64,000 nucleotides of DNA from the NCBI GenBank assembly GCA_900539325.1, contig UQCC01000006.1:62001-126000 (forward strand). The letters are read 5' to 3'. The notes beneath the pieces were generated by a model. It was given only the letters and a program-made list of their open reading frames with translations. It was not told where the DNA came from and ran no database searches. This document shows, one piece after another, positions 7,323 through 15,817 of this stretch (positions are counted from its first letter, which is position 1; each line of letters begins with the position of its first letter). The translations under genes were made by a program, and so were the position numbers. The stretch is from an uncultured Eubacterium sp. (lineage in GTDB: Bacteria; Bacillota; Clostridia; Oscillospirales; Acutalibacteraceae).

Positions 7323-8126
7323 ATGACAAACGAACAGTATATCGAAGCGATAGAAAAGCGACATTCACGCAGGGCGTACAAGCCGAAGCATTTGTCGCAG
7401 GAAATAAAAGATGTAATAAAGCAGATGGTTGATGTTGTTAACGAAAGTGCAAACCTTGATTTTTTGTTTATTGATGACGCAACCCCGTTTTTTAAGATTT
7501 TCAGCGGCAAGTTCAGTATGATTGTAATTGCCGGACCGGACAGTCAAAAGGCGAGAGAAGATTGCGGATATTACGGCGAGGGCATTGTGCTTCAGTGCGT
7601 TTATCACGGGCTCGGCACTTGCTGGGTAAGCGGAACATACAATGAAAACAAGGTGTATGAGGCTATAAACCTTGCAACGGAAAAGCGAATTTATGCCGTT
7701 ATTACAATCGGCTACGCAAAGGACAGCTATTCTCTTGTGGAAAAAAGTATGTACAAGGCAACTCACAAGAAAAACAAATCGTATCAGGATATGATTGAGG
7801 TGTGCGATGAAAAGTTGCCGGAGGCATACAGTTACGGACTTTCGCTTGTTGAAAAAGGACCGTCTGCGGTTAACAGGCGACCTGTAAAATTCAGATACGA
7901 AAACGGCGTGTTCAGCGGTCATGTTGATGAGCCGTATTCGGATAAAAGCGTGGATTTCGGCATTGCAAAACTTCATTTTGTCATCGGTGCAAAGGCTAAA
8001 GGCGTAAACGGCAGGTGGAATTTTGAAAATGTGTTTGAACCGATTGACAGTCGGCGTTTGAAATTTGAACCTAAAGATAATGAGGAGGATGAAATCAATG
8101 GAAGCACAGAAGAAGAAAATGAGTAA
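7323..8126 (+). CDS. Nitroreductase-family protein (TM1586-like)
   Basis: The protein has 267 residues. The N-terminal AIEKRHSRRAY is the usual FMN-phosphate-binding start of nitroreductases. The middle has LQCVYHGLGTCWVSG, and the second half repeats a degenerate nitroreductase fold (GPSAVNRRPVKFRYENG, then HFVIGA). This two-lobed arrangement matches the putative TM nitroreductase family (PF14512). It probably binds FMN and reduces an unknown substrate with NAD(P)H. A TATAAT lies about 20 bp before the ATG. The C-terminal tail is acidic (DNEEDEINGSTEEENE) and overlaps the start of the GDPD gene by 29 bp. Confidence 0.85.
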   Translation: MTNEQYIEAIEKRHSRRAYKPKHLSQEIKDVIKQMVDVVNESANLDFLFIDDATPFFKIFSGKFSMIVIAGPDSQKAREDCGYYGEGIVLQCVYHGLGTCWVSGTYNENKVYEAINLATEKRIYAVITIGYAKDSYSLVEKSMYKATHKKNKSYQDMIEVCDEKLPEAYSYGLSLVEKGPSAVNRRPVKFRYENGVFSGHVDEPYSDKSVDFGIAKLHFVIGAKAKGVNGRWNFENVFEPIDSRRLKFEPKDNEEDEINGSTEEENE

Positions 8127-8976
8127 AGGCAAAAAAATATTAATTATCGTTCTCTGCATCATAGCATTTTTGCTTGTGGTTGTTGTGACGGGCGGAGCGG
8201 TTGCACTTAATAAATATTGTCAGGTTAAGGATTACACGGTTTCATCCGCAGGAGATATTGCAAACGACCAAACCGTGATGATAGCACACAGAGGCTTCAG
8301 AGCCGTTGCTCCCGAAAACACCGTTCCGGCGTTTGAAGAAGCAGGCAAGGCAGGATTTTCGGCAATAGAGTGCGACATTTACCGCACAAAGGACGGCGTG
8401 TGGGTTATTCAGCACGACAGGCACACTTATCGTATGATGAACACAAACAAGTTTGTTGAAAAAGCAACATACGAGGAACTTAAAAATGCCGACACAGACA
8501 ACGGCGTTAATATCGACAAGTATCCAAATCTTAAAATCTGCACGCTTGAAGAGTATCTTCAAATTTGTGAAAAGTACGGTATGCAGGCTGTGATTGAATT
8601 TAAGGAAGAAAACAATCACGAATATTACGGCGAAGTAATCGATTTGTGTAAAAAATATCCCGATGTAAAGGTGACATTTATATCCTTTAAGTTCAGCGAT
8701 TTGCAGGAACTTCGCAAGTTGTGTGACAATGATATGATGTATCTTGTGCAAAAAATCGAGGACGAGGACATTGAACTCGCAAAGTCGATTGACAACTGCG
8801 GAATTGATTTTAACGGCAACAAAGAAGAAAATTTTGAAAACGATGCCGCTCAAATCAAAAAGTGCATTGACGAAGGTATGCTTGTTGGCGCATGGACAAT
8901 TGATGACCCGGCGGTTATGAAAAAACTTGTTGATGTGGGTGTAAATCTTATAACTACCGACTGCATAACATATTAA
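8098..8976 (+). CDS. Glycerophosphodiester phosphodiesterase, membrane-anchored
   Basis: The protein has 292 residues. An N-terminal basic stretch and a single hydrophobic helix (about residues 13-34) anchor it, with the catalytic domain outside. The GDPD fold is shown by MIAHRGF, APENTVPAF, AIECDIYRTKDG and the second His in VIQHDRH. At the end, LVGAWTIDDP and LITTDCITY are typical. The enzyme cleaves glycerophosphodiesters to glycerol-3-phosphate and an alcohol using a divalent metal. I start at the ATG 8 nt after GAGGAGG, inside the end of the nitroreductase gene. The overlap suggests coupled translation. Confidence 0.92.
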   Translation: MEAQKKKMSKGKKILIIVLCIIAFLLVVVVTGGAVALNKYCQVKDYTVSSAGDIANDQTVMIAHRGFRAVAPENTVPAFEEAGKAGFSAIECDIYRTKDGVWVIQHDRHTYRMMNTNKFVEKATYEELKNADTDNGVNIDKYPNLKICTLEEYLQICEKYGMQAVIEFKEENNHEYYGEVIDLCKKYPDVKVTFISFKFSDLQELRKLCDNDMMYLVQKIEDEDIELAKSIDNCGIDFNGNKEENFENDAAQIKKCIDEGMLVGAWTIDDPAVMKKLVDVGVNLITTDCITY

Positions 8977-9022
8977 TATTGCAGACAAAACTTCGGTGTG
9001 TTAATAAGCTTATGTATATAGT

Positions 9023-9048
9023 GGGGTGCTCGTTTGAGTGCCCCTTTA
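9023..9048 (+). terminator. Probable rho-independent terminator after the GDPD gene
   Basis: GGGGTGCTC (9023-9031) and GAGTGCCCC (9036-9044) form a 9-bp stem with two G-U pairs, followed by a short TTTATATT tract. Confidence 0.55.
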
Positions 9049-9120
9049 TATTGTGGTTGAATGTCGGGCGGTTTTTTGGTAAAATATTTAGTATGTTTAG
9101 TGGAACGAGGTGAGCAAAAA

Positions 9121-10122
9121 ATGCAGTATCAAATTGTGCCTGTGGGCAGTATTTGGCAGGACGGAATGGTTGCCGTGCCGAAAAAGGCGGTAAGCGACTA
9201 CATAAAACTTGCAAGCGAATATCAATTAAAGGCATTGTTGCTCATTTTGGCAAATAACGGTCCGTGCGACGGCAAATTTGTTGCAAAGTCACTCGGTTGC
9301 ACCGAGGCGGACGCAAACGATTTTTTGGAGTTTTGGGTAGAAGAAGGTGTGCTTTCGTGTGACGGTGCAGTTAATGCCGCACCGGTGAGCGAAACGGCAG
9401 TCGTTCAGCCTAAGCCTGTCGAAGTTAAAACCGTTGAAGTTAAAGAGGCTATTCCTGTTCCTACGCTTAATCCGAGCGATATTGTTGCTATGTGCAGGGA
9501 AAACAAGGAACTTACCGAGCTTATTCAGCACGCACAGGAGGTTTTCGGCAGAACGATAAGTCATGTTGAGCAAGAGCTTGTTATAAATATGGCAACATAT
9601 TACGGGCTTCCGAGTGATGTAATACTTGTGATTTTGCAGTATTACAAAACCGAAAAATCCAAGGGCAGGGCAATCGGCACGGGATATATAGGTTCTATGG
9701 CGAAAAAATGGAGCGAAGAGGGAATTGTTACACTTGAAGCGGCGGATGAAAAACTCCGTATGCTTGAGTCGTCCGACAGGTTGTGGAAAGAAATTATGGT
9801 TCTCAGCGGTATAAGTCATCGTAATCCAACCGTTAAGCAACGAGAGATGATAAGTCGCTGGAGCGAGGACTTTGATATTCAAATGATTTCTATCGCCTGT
9901 GATATTATGAAAGAGAATACGGACAAGCCGACGCTCAGGTATGTTAATACAGTGCTTAATAATTGGAAGAAAAAGGGAATATTTACTCCGGAGGCAGTTG
10001 CTATGGAGGAAGAAAAGAAATCCAATGAAAAAAAGCAAAAATCCAAATCGGCTATTGATGAAACCTATGACATTGACGAGATTAACCGCCGTGCAATGCT
10101 CAATGATGATTATGATATATAA
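9121..10122 (+). CDS. DnaD-domain primosome protein
   Basis: The protein has 333 residues. The N-terminal winged-helix-like part (YQLKALLLILANNGPCDGKFVAKSLGCT) is followed by a linker and two DnaD-like domains. The second includes RNPTVKQREMISRWSEDF and TLRYVNTVLNNWKKKGI, the YxxxILxxW-type motif of DnaD/DnaB2 modules. In Firmicutes these proteins load the replicative helicase during initiation or restart. The ATG follows GAGGTGAGCAAAAA. The helicase-loader gene starts 9 bp after it, so the pair forms a primosome operon that looks like host rather than phage material. Confidence 0.88.
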   Translation: MQYQIVPVGSIWQDGMVAVPKKAVSDYIKLASEYQLKALLLILANNGPCDGKFVAKSLGCTEADANDFLEFWVEEGVLSCDGAVNAAPVSETAVVQPKPVEVKTVEVKEAIPVPTLNPSDIVAMCRENKELTELIQHAQEVFGRTISHVEQELVINMATYYGLPSDVILVILQYYKTEKSKGRAIGTGYIGSMAKKWSEEGIVTLEAADEKLRMLESSDRLWKEIMVLSGISHRNPTVKQREMISRWSEDFDIQMISIACDIMKENTDKPTLRYVNTVLNNWKKKGIFTPEAVAMEEEKKSNEKKQKSKSAIDETYDIDEINRRAMLNDDYDI

Positions 10123-10131
10123 AGGATAACT

Positions 10132-11100
10132 ATGGCATATTCAAACGAGATATACAACAAGGCAAAAAGAATACTTGAAAAACGACACGATGCAGCCGTT
10201 ATGGAAGCCGACATTCGTTCTGCACAGATAAGGGAAGAAATTCCCGAAATCAACAAAATTCAGGCAGGACTTCAGCAGGTCGGACTTGAAATAAGTCAGT
10301 TGTTTTTCTACAAGCAAAACACCGATGAAAAAGTGGCGGAACTTCGTGCAAGAAGTGAGGCTCTTGTGGAGGAACGCTCAAGACTTCTCAAGGCAAACGG
10401 CTACCGTGAAAACGCAATGAAACCGCAGTTTGTTTGTGAGATGTGTGAGGACAAAGGCTTTATCAACGGCAGAATGTGCACCTGTCACAAGCAGTTGTTA
10501 AAGGACTTGATGCGTAAAGAGGTGTCCCGTTTTGCACCGCTTGACAAATGCACCTTTGACAATTTTGTGCTTGACTATTACAGCGAGCAACCGATGGAAA
10601 ATGCGATTATTCCCCGTCAAAGAGCGGAAAAAATCTTTGATACCTGCAGAAAGTATGCACAGAACTTTTCGCTTAACAGCAAAAATCTTATTTTCTTCGG
10701 CGGTGCGGGACTCGGCAAAACGCATTTGAGCCTTGCAATAGCCAATGTTGTTATTAACAAAGGATTTAATGTTTGCTACGGCACAAGTCAAAATATTTGT
10801 GATGATTTGCAAAGTGAGCAGTTCGGCAGAACGGATAATATCAATTATACAAAAAATCAGGTGCTCGGATGTGACCTTTTGGTGCTTGATGATTTGGGAA
10901 CGGAAATTGACAATCAGTACAGTATTGCCACTGTTTATAATATAGTTAACTCCCGACTTCTTGCCGGCAGACCTACGATTATTTCAACAAACTACACTTT
11001 TTCAAAGCTTGAAGAAAAGTACGACAAGCGTATTACAAGCCGCCTAACCGGCGAATATGTGCCGTTTTATTTTATCGGCAACGATATCAGAAATCTATAA
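10132..11100 (+). CDS. DnaC/DnaI-like helicase loader ATPase
   Basis: The protein has 322 residues. The N-terminal half has a coiled coil and a zinc-binding cluster (CEMCEDKGFINGRMCTC, about residues 103-119). The AAA+ core has Walker A GGAGLGKTH (about residue 189), Walker B LLVLDDLG, sensor PTIISTNYTF and arginine finger region ITSRL. This is the layout of DnaC/IstB-like loaders that place the DnaB-type helicase on DNA. The DnaD gene is directly upstream, which supports a role in replication initiation or restart. A strong terminator follows. Confidence 0.9.
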   Translation: MAYSNEIYNKAKRILEKRHDAAVMEADIRSAQIREEIPEINKIQAGLQQVGLEISQLFFYKQNTDEKVAELRARSEALVEERSRLLKANGYRENAMKPQFVCEMCEDKGFINGRMCTCHKQLLKDLMRKEVSRFAPLDKCTFDNFVLDYYSEQPMENAIIPRQRAEKIFDTCRKYAQNFSLNSKNLIFFGGAGLGKTHLSLAIANVVINKGFNVCYGTSQNICDDLQSEQFGRTDNINYTKNQVLGCDLLVLDDLGTEIDNQYSIATVYNIVNSRLLAGRPTIISTNYTFSKLEEKYDKRITSRLTGEYVPFYFIGNDIRNL

Positions 11101-11110
11101 TATAAAGTAA

Positions 11111-11140
11111 AAAGCCTGCTTCAAAGAAAGCAGGCTTTTT
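11111..11140 (+). terminator. Rho-independent terminator
   Basis: AAGCCTGCTT and AAAGCAGGCTT form a stem with a 6-nt loop, followed by TTTTT. It ends the DnaD/DnaC-like operon and could also serve the convergent small gene. Confidence 0.85.
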
Positions 11141-11154
11141 GATTTGGCAAGTGC

Positions 11155-11466
11155 TCAGTCACTTGTCTTTTTTCTTTTTGATTTGATTTTTTCAATCAGC
11201 TTTTTTATGCCGAGGGTGATTGCAATGCACAGCGGAAAATAAGGCGTGAACGGACCTGCCCAGAAAGCAAGGTATGCCGTTGCCATAACACTGCCCCACG
11301 ATTTCTTTAATATCAGGTGGATGAGGTAACCGCCCCACACAGGTGTGTACATAACTACAACAACAATTATAAACAGCACAAGCGTATGCCAATCTTTGCA
11401 TTCGCTCCATACCCATTTGCAAAACTTTTTGAATTTTTCGATAAGGTTTTGCATTTTTTCTTTCAC
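11155..11466 (-). CDS. Small membrane protein, unknown family
   Basis: This 103-residue protein has a basic amphipathic N-terminus, two to three hydrophobic helices (TLVLFIIVVVVMYTPVWGGYL; MATAYLAFWAG; PLCIAITLGI) and a very basic tail (KKLIEKIKSKRKKTSD). The best start is GTG at 11464-11466, 8 nt after AGGAGG; the GTG three codons upstream overlaps the ribosome site. Similar short proteins are common in Clostridia, but I cannot name a function. It lies between the replication pair and the phage cassette, in opposite orientation to both. Confidence 0.7.
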   Translation of the reverse strand: MKEKMQNLIEKFKKFCKWVWSECKDWHTLVLFIIVVVVMYTPVWGGYLIHLILKKSWGSVMATAYLAFWAGPFTPYFPLCIAITLGIKKLIEKIKSKRKKTSD

Positions 11467-11752
11467 GGGCGTCACCTCCTTTTTTATGATTATAGCATTT
11501 GGATTTTTACATTACAACAGGCTTGTATAGAATTTTATTAAATTCTTTACAAATCTTTGAAATCAATGCCTATCGTTTTGCAGGAATATACGGCTTGATT
11601 GAATAAATGATGAAAAATAAATTTATTTTTGCTTTTTTTGAGCGAAATATACATAAAAGGCGAATAAAAACGCCGTTTTCAGCCTATAGGTGAAAGGGTT
11701 TGTTGATGACAAGTCAAAAAACGCTTTCAAATTATCGACTTGAGGTGAAAGA

Positions 11753-12076
11753 ATGGCAAAGAAAAAGATGTCGCTTGAAGAACAGATTGAAAAAGGGTTA
11801 ACGGACCTTGCATTCGGTTCTTGTTGCGATGCGGTAAGGCTCCTCTTTATGACGGAGGAGGAAACGATGCAGAAACTTCCGAAATTGAAGCTTATCAATG
11901 TAAGTGAGATTAAGCGACCAAAGGGCGGCGGAATGGAAATAAAGTTTTTTGACCGCATAAAAGCTTTTGAAAAACTGATTGAGCGTGACGGAGAAAAGCA
12001 GGAAAACGGCTTGAGCTTTTACGAAGCACTTGAAAAGAGTGCACAAACGAATATCGGAGAAAACAACGATGGTTAA
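11753..12076 (+). CDS. Probable phage terminase small subunit
   Basis: This is a 107-residue, charged, mostly helical protein beginning MAKKKMSLEEQIEKGL. It precedes the large terminase and overlaps it by 8 bp, which is the standard place for the small subunit that recognises phage DNA before packaging. The sequence is short for a small terminase and I cannot see a clear helix-turn-helix, so the call rests mainly on position. It could instead be a host-adapted remnant. The ATG follows GAGGTGAAAG. Confidence 0.6.
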   Translation: MAKKKMSLEEQIEKGLTDLAFGSCCDAVRLLFMTEEETMQKLPKLKLINVSEIKRPKGGGMEIKFFDRIKAFEKLIERDGEKQENGLSFYEALEKSAQTNIGENNDG

Positions 12077-13322
12077 GTTTTTTCCGTTTTCGCAAAAGCA
12101 ACTTCAAACACTTAATTGGTGGTGCAAAGGCAGCAAATACGGCACAAAAAACGGCATTATATGTGACGGTGCCGTAAGGTCGGGCAAAACACTTTGTATG
12201 TCGCTGTCGTTTGTGTTTTGGGCATTTTATGCATTCAACGATACATCGTTTGCACTGTGCGGCAAAACAATATCGTCACTCAGGCGAAATGTTGTAACGC
12301 CTATGATACCGATGCTCAAATCACTCGGCTTCAATGTAACGGAAAAAATCAGCAAAAATATGCTTGAAATTCAAAGAGGAAGCGTTAAAAACAGATTTTA
12401 TATCTTTGGCGGCAGAGACGAAAGCTCAGCTGCTCTCATCCAGGGTATGACCTTGGGCGGTGTCCTTTTTGACGAGGTTGCACTTATGCCTCGCTCGTTT
12501 GTTGAACAGGCACTTGCAAGGTGTTCGATTGAAGGCTCAAAGTTTTGGTTCAACTGCAACCCGGAGCATCCTTTTCACTGGTTTTACAATGAGTGGATTA
12601 AAAAATCGGATGAAAAGAATATGCTCTATCTTCATTTTACCATGGACGACAATCCGTCACTTTCGCCTAAAATCAAAAGTCGATACCAAAAACTTTACAC
12701 AGGTGCGTTTTATGAGCGTTTTATAGAGGGCAAATGGGTTGCCGCAGACGGCTTGGTTTATCCTATGTTTTCTGCCGAAAGGCACATAAAAACGGCAAAC
12801 TCGTTCAGCGAATATTACCTAAGCTGTGATTACGGCACGGTCAATCCTTTTTCACTTGGGCTGTGGGGTAAAGGTAATGACGGCTGGTACAGAATAAACG
12901 AATATTATCACTCGTCAAGAGATAAAGGCGTTCAACTGACGGACGAAGAATATTACGGTCATCTGAAAGAGCTTGCCGGGGACAAAACAATAACGGCTCT
13001 GATAGTTGACCCGTCAGCCGCTTCGTTTATCGAAACGGTTCGCCGTCATGGTGAATTTACCGTTATCAAGGCGGATAATGATGTTGTTACGGGCATAAAC
13101 AGGGTTTGTACGGCACTTAGGCAAAATGAGATATTTATATCTCCCGTTTGCACGGATGCGATAAGAGAGTTTTCGATTTATCGCTGGGACAACGATATAA
13201 AGCGTGACGCACCTAAAAAAGAAAATGACCATGCAATGGATGACATACGGTACTTTGTCAACACGGTTTTAAATGCCGACAAAGAAGATTATTCGTTTTC
13301 CGTTGCGGTAGAAAGGATGTGA
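12069..13322 (+). CDS. Phage terminase large subunit (PBSX/XtmB type)
   Basis: The protein has 417 residues. The N-terminal ATPase has a Walker A-like GAVRSGKT (about residues 34-41) and a Walker B GGVLFDEVALM. The C-terminal nuclease has LSCDYGTVNPFSLGLW and ALIVDPSAASF with metal-binding Asp residues, and ends with DHAMDDIRYFVNTVL. The family packages DNA into proheads. Length is normal for PBSX-like large subunits and no key motif is missing. The ATG overlaps the preceding gene and follows GGAGAAAACAACG; an in-frame ATG 13 codons upstream lies inside that gene. Confidence 0.93.
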   Translation: MVKFFPFSQKQLQTLNWWCKGSKYGTKNGIICDGAVRSGKTLCMSLSFVFWAFYAFNDTSFALCGKTISSLRRNVVTPMIPMLKSLGFNVTEKISKNMLEIQRGSVKNRFYIFGGRDESSAALIQGMTLGGVLFDEVALMPRSFVEQALARCSIEGSKFWFNCNPEHPFHWFYNEWIKKSDEKNMLYLHFTMDDNPSLSPKIKSRYQKLYTGAFYERFIEGKWVAADGLVYPMFSAERHIKTANSFSEYYLSCDYGTVNPFSLGLWGKGNDGWYRINEYYHSSRDKGVQLTDEEYYGHLKELAGDKTITALIVDPSAASFIETVRRHGEFTVIKADNDVVTGINRVCTALRQNEIFISPVCTDAIREFSIYRWDNDIKRDAPKKENDHAMDDIRYFVNTVLNADKEDYSFSVAVERM

Positions 13323-13326
13323 AGTA

Positions 13327-14475
13327 TTGAGTATATTCAGCAAGGGTAAAAATGTTAAAGCACCTGCCGCACTTGAAACTGCTTCGGTGCAAACAACAGG
13401 AAAAAGCTGTCACCCGTTTGGATATCTCGGCGGATACAGTCCGCTTGCAGATGCTAACGGCAGAATTTACCGTTCCTTGAGAGAGGGCGTTCCCATTATA
13501 GACAGTGCAATTAACAAAATTGTCAGGCTTATGGGTGGATTTGAACTTGATTGCGGTGACGATATGATTAATGAGCAGATGAACAAATTTTTGTCTTGCG
13601 TCAATGTCGGAGGTAATCAGTACGGTATACAGTCTTTTGTTGATAATTTTGTAAATCAACTTTTGACTTATGGTTCGGCAATCGGCGAAATTGTGGCGGA
13701 TGAGAATGACTTTTATGCCTTGTATAACGGCGAACTCGGTTGTGTCAATGTTAAAAGAGCGGATAATGATTTGGATTTGATTTTTTGCTCCGGTCATTTG
13801 AGCGGCTCTGTGCCGTTTAAACATCAGGAAAGAATTTTGTTTTCGGTGCTTAATCCCGAACCAAATGAAGTTTTAGGTACAAGTTTGCTGAGAGGATTGC
13901 CGTTTGTGTCGGACATTTTGCTGAAAATTTACAATACGATAGGTACAAATTGGCAACGGCTCGGTAATTTGAGATATGCCGTAACATATAAACCGCAGGG
14001 TGACGGTATGGATAAGGCGTTTGCCAAGGAGCGTGCAAATCAGATGGCAAGAGCGTGGAAGGATGCTATGAGCAGTACCGAAACGGTTAAGGATTTTGTT
14101 GCCGTCGGTGATGTTAAGGTCAGCGTTATAGGTGCCGACAATCAAATTTTGGACAGCGAAATTCCCGTTCGTCAAATGCTCGAACAAATAATTGCAAAAA
14201 CCGGTCTTATGCCGTATATGTTCGGTCTTTCGTGGTCCACCACTGAGCGAATGAGTCAGCAACAGGCGGATATTTTGACAACGGAGCTTAAAGCGTATCG
14301 CAGAATTGTAACCCCGATTATCAAAAAAATCGGCGAGACTTATCTTTCAACTGTCGGAATTTACAGAGATGTTGATGTTAAGTGGACCGATATTACCTTG
14401 CAGGATGAAATTCAGATGGCACAGGCTCGACTTTACAATGCACAGGCAGACAATATTTTAAAGGAGGAAAAGTGA
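13327..14475 (+). CDS. Phage portal protein
   Basis: This 382-residue protein starts at a TTG 7 nt after AAAGGATG. The region GVPIIDSAINKIVRLMGG near residue 60, the central SVLNPEPNEVLGTSLLRGLPF, and the C-terminal VRQMLEQIIAKTGLMPYMFG followed by TTERMSQQQADI are typical of phage portal proteins. These form the dodecameric ring through which DNA enters and leaves the capsid. The gene lies between terminase and protease, as in PBSX (xkdE). It is intact, and its stop overlaps the next start (TGATG). Confidence 0.9.
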   Translation: MSIFSKGKNVKAPAALETASVQTTGKSCHPFGYLGGYSPLADANGRIYRSLREGVPIIDSAINKIVRLMGGFELDCGDDMINEQMNKFLSCVNVGGNQYGIQSFVDNFVNQLLTYGSAIGEIVADENDFYALYNGELGCVNVKRADNDLDLIFCSGHLSGSVPFKHQERILFSVLNPEPNEVLGTSLLRGLPFVSDILLKIYNTIGTNWQRLGNLRYAVTYKPQGDGMDKAFAKERANQMARAWKDAMSSTETVKDFVAVGDVKVSVIGADNQILDSEIPVRQMLEQIIAKTGLMPYMFGLSWSTTERMSQQQADILTTELKAYRRIVTPIIKKIGETYLSTVGIYRDVDVKWTDITLQDEIQMAQARLYNAQADNILKEEK

Positions 14476-15431
14476 TGACAGATACTTGTATTCAAAAAAG
14501 CACAGTGACTGAAGACGATATGAAAAAAATCAGTGCGTTTACAAGGCGTGAAATGTCGGCAGATGAGGTTTATACATTTAATGTGGACCTATGTAATAAT
14601 GATGTTGACAGAGATTTTGAGAAGTTTTCGGTTAAAACGCTTAATCAGCTTGCAAAGCTGTTTGTCGGCAAAACGGGTATATTTGACCATTCAATGAAGG
14701 CAAACGACCAAAAGGCAAGAGTGTATGACGCATATGTTGAAAAGGTTCCAAACAGAAAAACCGCAGACGGTGAGGATTTTTATACTCTAAAGGCAAAAGC
14801 GTATATGCTCAACAACGAAGAAAACAAATCGCTTATTAATGAAATTGATGCCGGCATTAAAAAGGAAGTTTCGGTGTCTTGCAGCGTTAACAAGTCTTTT
14901 TGTTCAATTTGCAACGCTGACAATCGCCATGGCAGATGTGAGCATATAAAGGGAAGAACATATGGCGGTGAACTGTGTTTTAATACGCTGAGTGATGCAA
15001 CGGATGCCTATGAGTTTTCTTTTGTGGCTGTTCCGGCACAGAGAGAGGCAGGAATCACAAAATCGTTTTTTGATTTAAAGGAGAGAAAAATGCAGGATAT
15101 TATCAAAACAATCGCTTCGGGTGATAAGCTTACACTTACAAAATCCGAGGCAGACAAGCTGTATTCTTATATTGAGGACCTTGAGGATAAGGCGGCTCTC
15201 GGAGAGGAATATAAGCAAAAGCTTTCAAAAGAGGTTGTGGATTTGTTTAAGTTTGCATTTCCCGATATGGATGTAAAGCTGTTTTCATCCGTTACGGCAG
15301 TTATGACAACAAAGGAATTGCTCGGTTTTCGTGACGGAATGAAAAAGAACAATGCAAAATCAAAAATCAAACCACAGCTTGCTGCTGAGGCAAATAAAAG
15401 AACAAATGATTTTTCACAATTTAGAATTTAG
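14475..15431 (+). CDS. XkdF-like prohead protease with fused scaffold
   Basis: The protein has 318 residues. The N-terminal 190 match a prohead serine protease: YTFNVDLCNNDVDRDFEKF, a candidate catalytic His in GIFDHSMKANDQKARVYDA, and a candidate Ser in KKEVSVSCSVN, followed by EFSFVAVPAQREAG. A Cys/His cluster (CSICNADNRHGRCEH) inserted near residue 150 might bind zinc. The last 112 residues are charged and helical, as expected for a scaffold. A strong internal ribosome site and in-frame ATG at 15090 could make this part separately. The ATG used is 7 nt after AAGGAGG. Confidence 0.82.
   Translation: MTDTCIQKSTVTEDDMKKISAFTRREMSADEVYTFNVDLCNNDVDRDFEKFSVKTLNQLAKLFVGKTGIFDHSMKANDQKARVYDAYVEKVPNRKTADGEDFYTLKAKAYMLNNEENKSLINEIDAGIKKEVSVSCSVNKSFCSICNADNRHGRCEHIKGRTYGGELCFNTLSDATDAYEFSFVAVPAQREAGITKSFFDLKERKMQDIIKTIASGDKLTLTKSEADKLYSYIEDLEDKAALGEEYKQKLSKEVVDLFKFAFPDMDVKLFSSVTAVMTTKELLGFRDGMKKNNAKSKIKPQLAAEANKRTNDFSQFRI
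15090..15431 (+). CDS. Internal in-frame start: candidate separate scaffold protein
   Basis: An ATG at 15090-15092, in frame with the protease gene, is preceded by AAAGGAGAGAAAA, as good a ribosome site as any in the cassette. It would yield a 113-residue product beginning MQDIIKTIASGDKLTL. That product starts just after the protease domain and contains a coiled-coil-like segment (LYSYIEDLEDKAALGEEYKQKLSKE). Phage lambda makes its Nu3 scaffold from such an internal start in the protease gene C. Expression here is inferred. Confidence 0.55.
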   Translation: MQDIIKTIASGDKLTLTKSEADKLYSYIEDLEDKAALGEEYKQKLSKEVVDLFKFAFPDMDVKLFSSVTAVMTTKELLGFRDGMKKNNAKSKIKPQLAAEANKRTNDFSQFRI

Positions 15432-15442
15432 GAGGAAATAAT

Positions 15443-15796
15443 ATGGTTTCATATAAAGGATTTGATACAAAATATATTACAATGCAGTGCGTTAACGCAA
15501 TGCCGGATAAGATTAATGTTGGCGATTTTGTTAAGATAAACGAAAACGGCAATGTATTTTTGGCAGAAGCAGGAGAAGCGTTTATCGGTATTGTTGTGGG
15601 AATAAACGATAATTACTACACAGTTCAAACAAGCGGTTATTGTGAGGTGCGATTTGCAGGCGAAACATTGCCTATGTATGCACGCCTTACCTTAAACCAA
15701 AGAGGAATTGTCCAGGTTGGTACAGGTACGGATGCACCTCTTCGCAAAGTGCTTTGGGTTGACAGATCTGATAACCGTGCAGGAGTTATTCTTTAA
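15443..15796 (+). CDS. Small beta-rich capsid accessory (decoration-like) protein
   Basis: This 117-residue, mostly beta-strand protein has INVGDFVKINENGNVFLAEAGEAFIGIVVGINDNYYTVQTSG and ends RVLW-like then DRSDNRAGVIL. Position between protease and major capsid, size, and the repeated short hydrophobic strands resemble head decoration or DUF2190-type stabilising proteins. I cannot confirm the family. It has a good AGGAGG site and a 21-bp gap to the major capsid gene. Confidence 0.6.
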   Translation: MVSYKGFDTKYITMQCVNAMPDKINVGDFVKINENGNVFLAEAGEAFIGIVVGINDNYYTVQTSGYCEVRFAGETLPMYARLTLNQRGIVQVGTGTDAPLRKVLWVDRSDNRAGVIL

Positions 15797-15817
15797 TTTT
15801 GAAAGGAGAAAATAAAT

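Noticed and set aside
9121..11100. DnaD and DnaC-like genes as replication genes of the nearby phage cassette
   Set aside because: They have their own terminator, an unrelated minus-strand gene lies between them and the cassette, and such a pair is normal in the chromosome of Firmicutes.
11476..11752. Possible integration site or small RNA before the terminase gene
   Set aside because: The region has a few short palindromes (GGCG/CGCC, GACAAGTC) and is AT-rich, but no repeat of it was found after 21805 or near 40394. An 11-base ATAAAAACGCC shared with the region before the lysis genes is low complexity.
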